From assembly GCA_037388885.1 (NCBI GenBank), contig JARRJS010000001.1, positions 11,382 to 75,381 of the forward strand: a DNA stretch of 64,000 bases, read 5' to 3'. Below the pieces are notes generated by a model. The model worked only from the letters and a program-made list of their open reading frames with translations, had not been told where the DNA came from and did not search any database. The stretch comes from JARRJS01 sp037388885 (lineage in GTDB: Bacteria; Gemmatimonadota; Gemmatimonadetes; Longimicrobiales; RSA9). The position numbers and the translations under genes are program-made. Below, piece after piece: positions 1 to 8,836 of this stretch. The stretch's first letter is position 1; each line of letters starts with the position of its first letter.

Positions 1-345
1 CACGCTCCCCGCCCCCGCCCGCGCCTGCATCTCGGCCCCCGCCTGCGCGCCGTCAGAGGCGGCGCCCCCAACGCGCCACGCGTCACGCAAGGCGTAGATC
101 CACACCGAGAAGTAGATCGCCGCGAAGACGCCGGCCGCGACCCAGTCGTCCAGCCCCTTGCCGCCCGCATACAGGCGTCCGCGCACCAGATAGTTGAACG
201 TCTGGATGCACGCCCACGCGATGAGCAGTCGCACCCCGCGCCGCCGCCGTCCCACCACGAGGTGTCCGGACCCGGGGAGCACGAACGACGCCGCGAGCGC
301 CGCCCACGAACGAAGACGACCCCGACGACGATCCCGCTCAATCAT
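1..345 (-). CDS. Small membrane protein or N-terminus of a larger permease subunit, cut by the left window edge
   Basis: An ATG at 345 opens a frame that is uninterrupted for 115 codons and leaves the window, so the C-terminus is missing. The start overlaps the end of the upstream permease gene by 8 bp, so the two are translationally coupled. The visible protein has a basic N-terminus, a hydrophobic stretch around residues 15-25 containing PGSGHLVVGRRRRG, then two further hydrophobic segments (about 41-50 and 70-88), and an Ala/Gly-rich linker at the end. The P-G-x-G-H-x-x-x-G-R-R-x-R-G pattern is typical of small multi-pass proteins of unknown role. Because a DppC-like permease is expected after DppB, this could be an N-terminal extension of that subunit; that is inference. 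Confidence 0.7.
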   Translation of the reverse strand, partial: MIERDRRRGRLRSWAALAASFVLPGSGHLVVGRRRRGVRLLIAWACIQTFNYLVRGRLYAGGKGLDDWVAAGVFAAIYFSVWIYALRDAWRVGGAASDGAQAGAEMQARAGAGSV

Positions 346-1321
346 ACCGGATCCTCGGGTCCGCCAGGCCATACAGCAGGTCCGCCAGCAGGTTGCCGAC
401 GATCACGATGGCAGCGAACAGGAAGCTGGTGGCCATGACGACGGGGTAGTCGCGCTGGAAGATGGACTCCACGATGACGCGGCCCATGCCGGGCCAGGAG
501 AAGATGACTTCCACGAACACACTGCCGCTGAACAACAGCGGCAGGTACAGGCCCAGCAGCGTGATGACCGGCAGCAGGGAGTTCCGCAGCGCGTGCTTCA
601 GGATCACGGTCCGCTCCGGCACCCCGCGGGCGCGGGCGGTGCGGATGTAGTCCTGGCGGATCACCTCGAGCATCTGGCCGCGAGTGTAGCGCGCGATGCC
701 CGCCGACAACACCAGCGTGAGCGTCAGCACTGGCAGCACCATGTGCTCCAGCAGATCACCCAGCTTGCCCCAGAACGACAGGAACTCGTAGTTCACGCTG
801 GTCATGCCCGTCGCAGGCAGGGCGAACGGCAGTCCCCACTCATGTGCCTTGAGGGACAGAAGCAGCATCAGCATGAGACCCAACCAGAACGACGGCATGG
901 AGTAGAAGAAGAGCGAGGAGACGCTCAGGATCTGGTCCGTCGCCCGGTTCTGCCGCACCGCCTGGATCACGCCCGCGATCACGCCGAGCACGAACGTGAG
1001 CAGCAGCGCGGAGCCGGCCAGGAGCAGCGTAGCAGGCAGCGCTTCCTTCAGGATGTCGATGACGGGACGGCCGTGGGCGAAGCTGTAGCCGAAGTTGCCA
1101 GTGAGGAACGCGGCGAGCCACTTCACGTAACGGACGTAGATGGGTGCGTCCAGCCCGAAGCTGTGCCGTAGCTGGTCCAGCACCGCCGGCGGCAGGTTCG
1201 CGTTGAAGTAGAGGGCCGTCGGGTCGCCCGGCGCCAGGTTGACCACGAAGAAGATGATGGTGGCGATGCCCAGCAGCAGCGGGATGGCGCCGAGCAGCCG
1301 GCGCAGGGCGTATGACGCCAC
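338..1321 (-). CDS. Peptide/nickel-type ABC transporter permease, DppB family
   Basis: This 327-residue inner-membrane protein has the usual length and layout of DppB/OppB permeases: an N-terminal transmembrane helix (about 8-28), a periplasmic loop with the APGDP motif, and five more membrane segments. The coupling loop to the ATPase is visible as ARARGVPERTVILKHALRNS, the EAA-type motif. The start is a GTG three bases after the stop of the binding-protein gene, and the end overlaps the next gene, so all three are one transcription unit. The solute is probably an oligopeptide, by family. The ATPase and second permease are not in the window and may lie to the left. Confidence 0.93.
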   Translation of the reverse strand: MASYALRRLLGAIPLLLGIATIIFFVVNLAPGDPTALYFNANLPPAVLDQLRHSFGLDAPIYVRYVKWLAAFLTGNFGYSFAHGRPVIDILKEALPATLLLAGSALLLTFVLGVIAGVIQAVRQNRATDQILSVSSLFFYSMPSFWLGLMLMLLLSLKAHEWGLPFALPATGMTSVNYEFLSFWGKLGDLLEHMVLPVLTLTLVLSAGIARYTRGQMLEVIRQDYIRTARARGVPERTVILKHALRNSLLPVITLLGLYLPLLFSGSVFVEVIFSWPGMGRVIVESIFQRDYPVVMATSFLFAAIVIVGNLLADLLYGLADPRIRYD

Positions 1322-1324
1322 GGC

Positions 1325-2956
1325 TCAGGGCCCGATGTGCCAGCGGGCGATGGACGACAGCTCGCCACGCTGGTCCATGGTCACCCCTGACACCGCATCG
1401 CTCGCCGCCGCCAGCTCCGACAGCCAGAACATAAACGTGAACGGTTGCCGACGCTGCAACAGCAGCGTCATCTCTCGGTAGATCCGCTTCGCCACGGCCG
1501 GGTCCGTCGCCGCGGCCGCCGAGTCGATGAGCGCATCCAGCTGTGGAATGGCCACCCCGCTGCGATTCGCGGAGTTCGGCACGTCCACCCAGCGCGAGTG
1601 GAAGAGCGCCGCCGGCGCGGCGGCCATCTGGAAGTTGTCCAGAACCCAGTTGGCCAGCACGACGTCGAAGTCGCGTGCCTTGTGCCGGGCCAGCATCGTC
1701 TGGAACTCCAGCACCTGCAGATCCGCCCGCGCGCCCACCGCCTTCAGCTGGCTCTGCAACACCTCCACCACCGAGCGCGTCAGTGGCCGGTCCGACGTCA
1801 GGATGGTGAAATGCAACGGATTCCCGGCCGCATCTTCCCGCACGCCGTCACCGTTCCGATCCCGCCAGCCCGCGGAATCCAGCAGCGCCCGGGCGTGTGC
1901 CGGGTCGTACGGCAGCGGCTTCACGTCCCCCGGGTAGTACGGGCTCCACGGCGGGACCGTGCTGGTCGCCACGGTGCCGTAGCCCGCCAGCAGCCCGTTC
2001 ACGATCTCCTGCCGATTGATCGCCAGCGTCATGGCACGGCGCACTGCCGGATCCTCGAACGGCGCACGACGGTTGTTCCAGCCCAGGTAGTAGAGCGTGT
2101 TGCCCGGGTAGTCGTACAACGTGTCGGCCGGCGCGGCCTTGATCCGCGCCGCCTGGTCTGGCTCCACCGGGATGTCCACCTGAATGCCGCCCGTGAGCAG
2201 CTCCGTGAGTGTCGTCGCCGGTTCCGGGATGATGCGGAACACGATGCGCGTGGACGATGGCGGGCCGCCCAGCGCCTGCGGGAAGGAGGGGTTCGGCTCG
2301 ATCACCAGCCGGTCGTTCTGCCGCCAGTCCACGAACCGGAACGGGCCGCTGCCCACCGGATGCCGGTTGTACGCGGCGTTCTTGAGCTCCATGGGCGGGA
2401 TCGTGTCCAGCAGGTGCTTCGGGACCGGCGCCCACCAGAAGTCCTCCAGCGCCTGGGCGTGGGGCCGCGTGAAATCGAACCGGATGCGGAACGTGTCCAG
2501 CACCTCCGCCGACTTCACCTGCGCCAGGAACACGGAGCCGAGCAGCGAAGCCGTCACCGAGTCCTTCGCCAGGTCGAACGTGAACTTGACGTCCTGCGCC
2601 GTCACCGGCGGGCCATCCTGCCAGTGCACGTCGCGGCGCAGGTCGAAGACGACCGCCGTGTCGCCTTCCATCGTCCACGACCGCGCCAGGTACGGCGCCG
2701 GCCGCAGGTTCGCGTCGTAGCGGATCAGCGGTGTGAACAGCGCGTAATCGATGAGCTCGCCCGTGTACTGGTCCGTGTTCGTCACGGGATTGATGCCGCC
2801 GAAGTCCGTCTGCATGCCCACGACCACGGTACCGCCGCCGCCACCACCACACCCCACCAGCAGCGTGCCCGTCAGCACCAGAGCGCCCATGGACAGGGCA
2901 AAGCGGCCCAAGCCCGGGGCACCCCTTACACCATTACCGTCTCCAGGTCCAGTCAT
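1325..2956 (-). CDS. ABC transporter substrate-binding lipoprotein, SBP_bac_5 (DppA/OppA) family
   Basis: This is the extracytoplasmic peptide receptor for the adjacent permease. A hydrophobic signal segment ends in the lipobox LLVGC (Cys36), followed by a poly-Gly linker, so the mature protein is lipid-anchored. The body of about 500 residues shows family-5 features: the early GGINPVTNTDQYTGELIDYALFTP region, FDLRRDVHWQDGPPVTAQDV, and VRRAMTLAINRQEIV. The ATG at 2956 overlaps the end of the upstream lipoyl-transferase gene by 23 bp. An internal ATG at 2890 would still leave a signal peptide and is possible. Substrate specificity cannot be read from sequence alone. Confidence 0.9.
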   Translation of the reverse strand: MTGPGDGNGVRGAPGLGRFALSMGALVLTGTLLVGCGGGGGGTVVVGMQTDFGGINPVTNTDQYTGELIDYALFTPLIRYDANLRPAPYLARSWTMEGDTAVVFDLRRDVHWQDGPPVTAQDVKFTFDLAKDSVTASLLGSVFLAQVKSAEVLDTFRIRFDFTRPHAQALEDFWWAPVPKHLLDTIPPMELKNAAYNRHPVGSGPFRFVDWRQNDRLVIEPNPSFPQALGGPPSSTRIVFRIIPEPATTLTELLTGGIQVDIPVEPDQAARIKAAPADTLYDYPGNTLYYLGWNNRRAPFEDPAVRRAMTLAINRQEIVNGLLAGYGTVATSTVPPWSPYYPGDVKPLPYDPAHARALLDSAGWRDRNGDGVREDAAGNPLHFTILTSDRPLTRSVVEVLQSQLKAVGARADLQVLEFQTMLARHKARDFDVVLANWVLDNFQMAAAPAALFHSRWVDVPNSANRSGVAIPQLDALIDSAAAATDPAVAKRIYREMTLLLQRRQPFTFMFWLSELAAASDAVSGVTMDQRGELSSIARWHIGP

Positions 2957-3899
2957 CCGACCGATAGTGCGATTCCAGCTCCCGCGCCCGCGCCCGCTCC
3001 CCGTCCGTCAACACGCCAGGCTCCAGCACGACGCCCAACTCTTCCTCGAACCCCGCCACCAACGCCGCCACCAGCGCCTCGCCCTCCGGGACCGATCCCA
3101 GCACTGCGGCCAGCGACGTCGCCGCGAGGGAGCTCGCCACGAGCGGAGCGACGGGGGAAGCCGCCGTGACCCCGGAGGAAGTCGCCGGGCCGGGGCCCGT
3201 GACCCCACCTGGACCGTCGTCGATCGTCGATCGTCGATCGTCGATCGGTTCCGCCTGCGGCAGCAACTCCAGCTCCAGCACCTCCGCCTGGTCCCCCTCC
3301 AGCAGCAGCGAGCCATGCTGCAGGATGGTCCGGGACTCACAGCGTTGCGCGCTGCCGACCAACTTCTTCCCCTCCACCAGCACTTCGCCGGGCGCGCCTT
3401 CGTGGAAGCACGGGCCGCTGCCCAGCATCCCACCGGGCCCGCCTTCCCGCACCAACACCACCGGCACACCCAGCCGGCGCAGGCCCGCCGCCAGAGCCCG
3501 GTTGATGGCCTTGTAGGCAGCCCGCGGCTTGCCGATGACGCTCACCGGGGCGGCCACGGCGTACGTAAGCTCCCGGTCGTGGTACACGGCCAGGCCGCCG
3601 GTCGGACGACGTACGATGTCGATCCCCCGGGTTGCCGCCGCGGCAGGGTCGTACCGGCCGCGCGCCGGCTGGTTGCGTCCGAAGGACAGGCAGCCCGGAG
3701 TCCACCGGTAAAGACGCAACGTCGGCGGTGCGCCCCCGCGCACGCTCTCCATGAGCGCCTGGTCGATGGCCATGTTCATGGCCCCGGCCACACCCATTAC
3801 TCCCGCACGCGGTGCCCCTTCCGTTCCGTCGCCGATGATGCAACGCCACTGCGTGGCACGTCCATCGCCGTGTCCCGGTTGGCCGCCGGCCCTCTGCAT
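2934..3899 (-). CDS. Lipoyl/octanoyl transferase of the LplA/LipM family
   Basis: This cytoplasmic enzyme probably attaches lipoate or octanoate to GcvH and other lipoyl domains. The BPL/LplA fold is clear: FGRNQPARG, RRPTGGLAVYH and VEGKKLVGSAQ followed by ILQHGS. Cys164 in PCFHEG sits where the catalytic Cys of LipM octanoyltransferases lies, so a LipM role is as likely as a ligase role. The ATG at 3899 has a good ribosome site (GAGGAAACG) 7 bp after the gcvP stop, so the gene is in the gcvP operon and supplies the cofactor for the same complex. The C-terminal linker contains a heptamer repeat (3216-3248), and the tail after it resembles the LplA accessory helices. Confidence 0.85.
   Translation of the reverse strand: MQRAGGQPGHGDGRATQWRCIIGDGTEGAPRAGVMGVAGAMNMAIDQALMESVRGGAPPTLRLYRWTPGCLSFGRNQPARGRYDPAAAATRGIDIVRRPTGGLAVYHDRELTYAVAAPVSVIGKPRAAYKAINRALAAGLRRLGVPVVLVREGGPGGMLGSGPCFHEGAPGEVLVEGKKLVGSAQRCESRTILQHGSLLLEGDQAEVLELELLPQAEPIDDRRSTIDDGPGGVTGPGPATSSGVTAASPVAPLVASSLAATSLAAVLGSVPEGEALVAALVAGFEEELGVVLEPGVLTDGERARARELESHYRSDDWTWRR
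3216..3248. repeat. Four tandem copies of a 7-bp repeat (GTCGATC) inside the lplA/lipM-like gene
   Basis: Units lie at 3219-3225, 3226-3232, 3233-3239 and 3240-3246, all identical, with partial copies on both sides. They encode an IDDRRSTIDD-type linker between the catalytic domain and the C-terminal tail of the transferase. The same heptamer family (GRTCGNC) recurs at 26924, 28437, 28510, 60748 and 60794. Confidence 0.85.
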
Positions 3900-3906
3900 C
3901 GTTTCC

Positions 3907-6840
3907 TCAGTCCTGCGGCACGAGCGCCGGCTCCCGGTCGTCCGAGTAGTCCTCCGTCGGAGGACACGAACACACCAGATTGCGGTCGCCGAATGCCGAC
4001 TCGATGCGTGCCACCGACGGCCAGAACTTGTACTGGCGAGTCGCATCCGTCGGGTACGCCGCCAGCTCGCGACCGTACGGATGGCTCCACGCATCCGCCG
4101 TAACCGTTTCCGCCGTGTGCGGTGCGTTCATGAGCGGGTTGTCCTGCTGGTCCCACTCGCCCGTCTCGATCTTCCTCATCTCATCCCGGATGGCGATCAT
4201 CGCGTCGCAGAACCGGTCCAGCTCTTCCCGGGACTCGCTCTCCGTCGGTTCCACCATGAGCGTGCCGTGCACCGGGAACGAGACCGTCGGCGCGTGGATG
4301 CCATAGTCCATCAACCGCTTCGCAATGTCGATGGCGTCCACGCCCGTGTCCGGCTTGAGGGGACGCGGATCGATGATGCATTCGTGCGCCACCGTGCCGT
4401 TCCGGCCCGTGTACAGCACGTCGAAGTGACCCTCCAGACGACGCGCCACGTAGTTCGCGTTCAGCACGGCCACGGCCGTTGCGCGCCGCAGGCCCTCCGC
4501 TCCCAGCATCCGGATGTACATCCACGAGATGGGCAGGATGGACGGGCTGCCGTACGGCGCCGCCGCCACCGCGCCGATGCCGTGCTCGCCACCCGTCTCC
4601 ACCACCGGGTGCGTCGGCGCGAACGGAGCCAGGTGCTCCGCCATGCCGATGGGACCCATGCCCGGGCCGCCGCCGCCGTGCGGGATGGCGAACGTCTTGT
4701 GCAGGTTCAGGTGCGCCACGTCGCCGCCCCAATCGCCTGGCCGGCTCACGCCCACCATCGCGTTCATGTTGGCTCCGTCGATGTAGACCTGGCCGCCCGC
4801 CTCGTGCACGATGTCGCAGATTTCCCGGATGGACTCCTCGAAGATGCCATGGGTCGACGGGTACGTGACCATGATGGCGGCCAGCCGGTCCCGGTGCTCG
4901 TCCGCCTTCGCCCGCAGGTCATCCACGTCAATGTTGCCCTCCTCGTCCGTCTTCACCACCACCACCTCGAGCCCGGCCATGACGCTGCTCGCCGGGTTGG
5001 TGCCGTGGGCGGACGCGGGGATCAGGCCCACGTCCCGGTGCGACTCGCCCCGCGACGCGTGGTACGCCCGGATCACGAGCAGGCCCGTCAGCTCACCCTG
5101 CGAGCCGGCGTTCGGCATCATGGACACGGCGTGGAAGCCCGTGATCTCCGCCAACCACGCCTCCAGCTGGTCGATCATGAGTCGGTAGCCCTCGGCCTGG
5201 TCTCGCGGCACGAACGGGTGCAGCTTCGCGAATTCCGCCCACGTGATGGGGTACATCTCCGACGCGGCGTTCAGCTTCAGCGTGCACGAGCCCAGCGGAA
5301 TCATGGAGCCCGTGAGCGACAGGTCCCGATTTTCCAGCCGCTTCAGGTACCGCATCATCTCGCTCTCGGAGCGGTAGCGGTGGAAGACCGGGTGCGTCAG
5401 GAATGCACTCGTGCGCCGGAACGGCTCCGGGTACGACGGCTTCAGCTCCGCCCCCTGCTTCTCCAGCAACGCATCGGCTTCGTTCCGCGACAGCTTCGGC
5501 CCGCCCGCCGGCGCGCCTGCGCCGAACGCTTCCACCAGATCCAGCAGGTCGGTCTTTCCGACGGTCTCGTCCAGCGCGACGCCCAGCGTGAACTCGTCCA
5601 GCACCCGAAGGTTGATGCCGTTCGCTTTCGCGGCCTGCAGGATGACGTCCAGCCGGTCCGCGTCCACCTGCACGCGCAGCGTGTCGAAGAACGGCCGGTG
5701 CACGATGGTGTGGCCCAGCTTCTCCAGCGCCTCGGCCAGAGCCGCGGTCATTACATGCACGCGCGTGGCGATGGCCCGGAGACCTTCGGGGCCGTGGTAG
5801 ACGGCGTACATTGCCGCGATCACCGCCAGCAGCACCTGCGCAGTGCACACGTTGCTGGTCGCCTTCTCCCGACGGATGTGCTGCTCCCGGGTTTGCAGCG
5901 CCATGTACAGCGCTTCCTCCCCGTTCGCATCCCGGGACACGCCGATGATGCGGCCCGGCATGCTACGCTTGTACGCCTCGCGCGTCGCCAGGAACGCCGC
6001 GTGGGGACCGCCGTAGCCCATGGGCACACCGAACCGCTGCGTGTTCCCCACCACGATGTCGGCGCCCCATTCGCCCGGCGGCGTCAGCAGCGTCAGCGCC
6101 AGCACGTCCGCCGCGACGACCACCAGCGCACCCGCCTCGTGGGCATGCTCCACGAGCTCCCGGTAGTCCACGAGCGCGCCGTCCGTCGCCGGGTACTGCA
6201 GCAGCACGCCGAACACGTCCTCGTCGATGTCGAACGACTCGTGGTCGCCGACCACCACGTCCCAGCCGCGCACCGACGCACGCGTGCGAACCACATCGAT
6301 CACCTGCGGGTGGCACGCCTCGGACACCAGGAACCGCGTGCGCTTGCCCTTCACCGCGGCATGGCACATGGCCATCGCCTCCGCGGCCGCCGTCGCTTCG
6401 TCCAGCAACGACGCGTTGGAGATCTCCATGCCGGTCAGGTCCATGACCATTGTCTGGAACACCAGCAGCGCTTCCAGTCGGCCCTGCGAGATCTCCGCCT
6501 GGTACGGCGTGTAAGCCGTGTACCAGCCCGGGTTCTCCAGGATGTTGCGCTGGATGACCGGCGGCGTGACGGTGTCGTGGTACCCCATGCCCAGATAGGA
6601 GCGGAATACCTGGTTCCGCGACGCCGTCTCCCGCAGCTCATTCAACGCTTCGTACTCGCTCTCAGCCTCCGGCAGCGCCAGCGGGCGGTTCACCCGGATC
6701 ACCTCCGGGACCGCTGTGTCCATCAGCTCGTCCAGGGACCCATAGCCGATCAGTTCCAGCATTTCCGCGATATCGTCCGGCCGCGGCCCTATATGCCGCC
6801 GGACGAAGCGGTCCGTGTATTCGAAGCTGTTCGTTGTCAT
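3907..6840 (-). CDS. gcvP: Glycine dehydrogenase (decarboxylating), P protein of the glycine cleavage system
   Basis: The enzyme decarboxylates glycine with pyridoxal phosphate and passes the aminomethyl group to lipoylated GcvH. It is the long single-chain form (977 residues) with both P1-like and P2-like halves. The PLP lysine is Lys715 in HLNLHKTFAIPHGGGGPG, close to its usual place. The N-terminal FVRRHIGPRPDDIAEML and the GLLVIRAYH and MVTYPSTHGIFEE regions are canonical. It starts the operon gcvP-lplA/lipM-peptide transporter. gcvH is 3 kb away under its own promoter, and gcvT is not in the window. I looked for a glycine riboswitch upstream (6841-7057) and saw none. Confidence 0.97.
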   Translation of the reverse strand: MTTNSFEYTDRFVRRHIGPRPDDIAEMLELIGYGSLDELMDTAVPEVIRVNRPLALPEAESEYEALNELRETASRNQVFRSYLGMGYHDTVTPPVIQRNILENPGWYTAYTPYQAEISQGRLEALLVFQTMVMDLTGMEISNASLLDEATAAAEAMAMCHAAVKGKRTRFLVSEACHPQVIDVVRTRASVRGWDVVVGDHESFDIDEDVFGVLLQYPATDGALVDYRELVEHAHEAGALVVVAADVLALTLLTPPGEWGADIVVGNTQRFGVPMGYGGPHAAFLATREAYKRSMPGRIIGVSRDANGEEALYMALQTREQHIRREKATSNVCTAQVLLAVIAAMYAVYHGPEGLRAIATRVHVMTAALAEALEKLGHTIVHRPFFDTLRVQVDADRLDVILQAAKANGINLRVLDEFTLGVALDETVGKTDLLDLVEAFGAGAPAGGPKLSRNEADALLEKQGAELKPSYPEPFRRTSAFLTHPVFHRYRSESEMMRYLKRLENRDLSLTGSMIPLGSCTLKLNAASEMYPITWAEFAKLHPFVPRDQAEGYRLMIDQLEAWLAEITGFHAVSMMPNAGSQGELTGLLVIRAYHASRGESHRDVGLIPASAHGTNPASSVMAGLEVVVVKTDEEGNIDVDDLRAKADEHRDRLAAIMVTYPSTHGIFEESIREICDIVHEAGGQVYIDGANMNAMVGVSRPGDWGGDVAHLNLHKTFAIPHGGGGPGMGPIGMAEHLAPFAPTHPVVETGGEHGIGAVAAAPYGSPSILPISWMYIRMLGAEGLRRATAVAVLNANYVARRLEGHFDVLYTGRNGTVAHECIIDPRPLKPDTGVDAIDIAKRLMDYGIHAPTVSFPVHGTLMVEPTESESREELDRFCDAMIAIRDEMRKIETGEWDQQDNPLMNAPHTAETVTADAWSHPYGRELAAYPTDATRQYKFWPSVARIESAFGDRNLVCSCPPTEDYSDDREPALVPQD

Positions 6841-7057
6841 CGTTTGCCTGTCCGTTTCGCCGTTGTCGGGCGCTGGTATTCGGCCCTGATCAAGAACCTG
6901 ATTTTACCGCCGCTCCCGGCGTGGTGAAAGGGGAGACGCGCACCATCGATCCCTCCCGCCAGCCCTGCCCTGTGACCTTTTCGCCGCGAGGCACGTCAAC
7001 CCTACCGACTCCCCCGCACGGCCCCAGAAGTGTTCACCAGTAGCAAACGGAGCATCC

Positions 7058-8758
7058 ATGCGCAGAAGCATCTTCCTGTTGGTCGCAGTGGCAGTGACGG
7101 CCGCGTGCAGCAAGGACTCCACCGGCCCCAAGAGCACGCCGGTGATCAACTCGGTTGCGCCGGCCCAGGGCACGGCGGGCACGGAGGTCGCCATCTCGGG
7201 CAGCTCGTTCTCGGCCGGCGACGTGCAGGTCTTCTTCGACGACCTGCCTTCGCCTCGTGCGGTTCTTGAAGGCGGCACGCTTTACGCCCTGGCGCCTGAA
7301 GGCATCACGGAAGGCACCACGTACGATGTCCGCGTCGTCAATGGCGACGGGGGGGAGGCTACGTTGACGGCCGCCTACGAAGCCGTGGCGCCAACGGCCG
7401 TCCGCATCAACGGCGTATCACTGCCCACGGGCCTGCGCGGCATGACCATCATCATCGATGGCGATGCATTCGGCGACAGCCTGGCGCTGTCCGCGGGCAA
7501 GGTCTTCTTCACGGATGGCACCGGCTCGCCCGTCGAGGCGCCGGTCGTCGATACGGCCAACGACTGGACGGACAAGTTCATCGTGACGTCCGTACCGTCC
7601 GCCGCGGCGGACACGTCGTGGGTCTGGGTCCAGACGGCCACCGGCGTCAGTGACTCCATCCAGTTCCTGATCACTGCCCAGGGCAGCTTCAGCCCCAGCG
7701 CCATCAACTGGACGACGACCACACCGCTGCCCCAACCGCTCCAGGGCCTGGGCGCGACGTTCGTGCCCGTCGAGAGCGGGCAGAGCCCGGCCAACTACGT
7801 GTTCGCCGTGGCCGGCGCGGACACCCAGAACGTGGCCACCGACGTGGCCTTCCGCGCCACCGTCGCGCAGACCGGCGCCCTGGGCGCGTGGACCGAGCTG
7901 CCCCCGCTGCCGGCGCCACGCGCCTACCAGGCCACGGCGGCAGCCACGGCGTACACGGCCGCTCTGGACACCACGACAACGGGCGCCTACCTGTACGCCC
8001 TCGGCGGCGTGGACAGTACGGGCGCGACCGTCAACACGGTGTATTACGCGCAGGTCGACCTCAACGGCGATGTCGGCAGCTGGGCGGAAACGACGCCTCT
8101 GCCGCAACCGCTGCATTCTTCGGGCGTCGTGCTCTTCCGCGGCTACCTGTACCTGGTGGGTGGTGCAGACTCCACGCACACGGCGGTCCCGGACGTCTAC
8201 AGGATCCCGGTGAACACCGACGGAACGCTCGGCGCTTCCTGGGAACAGCTGGCCTCCCTGCCGGCACCCTCCGCCTACGGTTCGTTGGTGAGCTTCGGGC
8301 CGTACCTGTACGCCATCGGAGGTGACTCGGCCACGGTACTGCCCGTGACCGCTGCACAGTCGGGAACGGAGACGAGTGCCGTTTACCTCGCCCGCATCAA
8401 CCTCCGCACGGGCAGCCTCACGGACGCCGGCTGGTCCGCCACGGCCGCCATGGGCAAGACGCGCAGCAAGCACAGCGCCATCTTCAGCGGCGGGTCGCTG
8501 CTGGTGACGTCCGGGTTGTACGCCGGGAACGCCGGCTCGAGCGAGAACACGTTCGCCCAGCTCCTGAACGACGGCACGCTCAACCCATGGCAGGGAGCCA
8601 CGGGTGCGGAGACGATCGCCACCGAGCTCGGGTACTCGCTCTACAACCAGGCGGCGATCACGTTCATCGACAGCAATGGCATCGGGCACGTGCTCGTGCT
8701 CGGAGGCGCAAGGACAGACATGGAAGGCACGCCATCGGCCAGCGTGGTTTACTACTGA
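7058..8758 (+). CDS. IPT/TIG and kelch-repeat lipoprotein
   Basis: A 566-residue lipoprotein with signal peptide and lipobox ending at Cys17, then the S-K-D-S-T-G-P linker common in lipoproteins of this lineage. Residues about 26-100 and 105-200 look like two IPT/TIG (immunoglobulin-like) domains, for example INSVAPAQGTAGTEVAISG. From about 215 on there are kelch-type blades with repeated YLYALGG, YLYLVGGAD and YLYAIGGD cores and W-x-x-L-P-x-P-L or A-P strands, giving a likely beta-propeller on the cell surface or in the periplasm. The ATG follows an AACGGAGC ribosome site. A strong hairpin follows the stop. Function unknown; adhesion or carbohydrate binding would be guesses. Confidence 0.85.
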   Translation: MRRSIFLLVAVAVTAACSKDSTGPKSTPVINSVAPAQGTAGTEVAISGSSFSAGDVQVFFDDLPSPRAVLEGGTLYALAPEGITEGTTYDVRVVNGDGGEATLTAAYEAVAPTAVRINGVSLPTGLRGMTIIIDGDAFGDSLALSAGKVFFTDGTGSPVEAPVVDTANDWTDKFIVTSVPSAAADTSWVWVQTATGVSDSIQFLITAQGSFSPSAINWTTTTPLPQPLQGLGATFVPVESGQSPANYVFAVAGADTQNVATDVAFRATVAQTGALGAWTELPPLPAPRAYQATAAATAYTAALDTTTTGAYLYALGGVDSTGATVNTVYYAQVDLNGDVGSWAETTPLPQPLHSSGVVLFRGYLYLVGGADSTHTAVPDVYRIPVNTDGTLGASWEQLASLPAPSAYGSLVSFGPYLYAIGGDSATVLPVTAAQSGTETSAVYLARINLRTGSLTDAGWSATAAMGKTRSKHSAIFSGGSLLVTSGLYAGNAGSSENTFAQLLNDGTLNPWQGATGAETIATELGYSLYNQAAITFIDSNGIGHVLVLGGARTDMEGTPSASVVYY

Positions 8759-8766
8759 TGATGCGA

Positions 8767-8799
8767 CGCCGGCGCCCCGGCTATACCGGGGCGCCGGCG
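8767..8799. terminator. Bidirectional terminator-like hairpin
   Basis: A perfect 14-bp inverted repeat (8767-8780 with 8786-8799) with a 5-nt loop (CTATA) lies between the convergent kelch lipoprotein and the gene ending at 8837. There is no T-run on either side, so it may act through structure alone or with Rho. Confidence 0.7.
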
Positions 8800-8836
8800 C
8801 ATTGCCATGAGCCGGTCGTGGACAGAAGCGGCCGGG

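Noticed and set aside
3216..3248. CRISPR array
   Set aside because: Units are 7-8 bp tandem copies without spacers and there are no cas genes; these are simple or mosaic repeats.
3751..6927. A long open frame on the plus strand antisense to gcvP
   Set aside because: Arg/His/Val-rich composition typical of GC-biased shadow frames; gcvP on the other strand has clear catalytic motifs throughout.
6841..7057. Possible glycine riboswitch upstream of gcvP
   Set aside because: No tandem aptamer-like core or conserved glycine-aptamer sequence could be seen on the minus strand.
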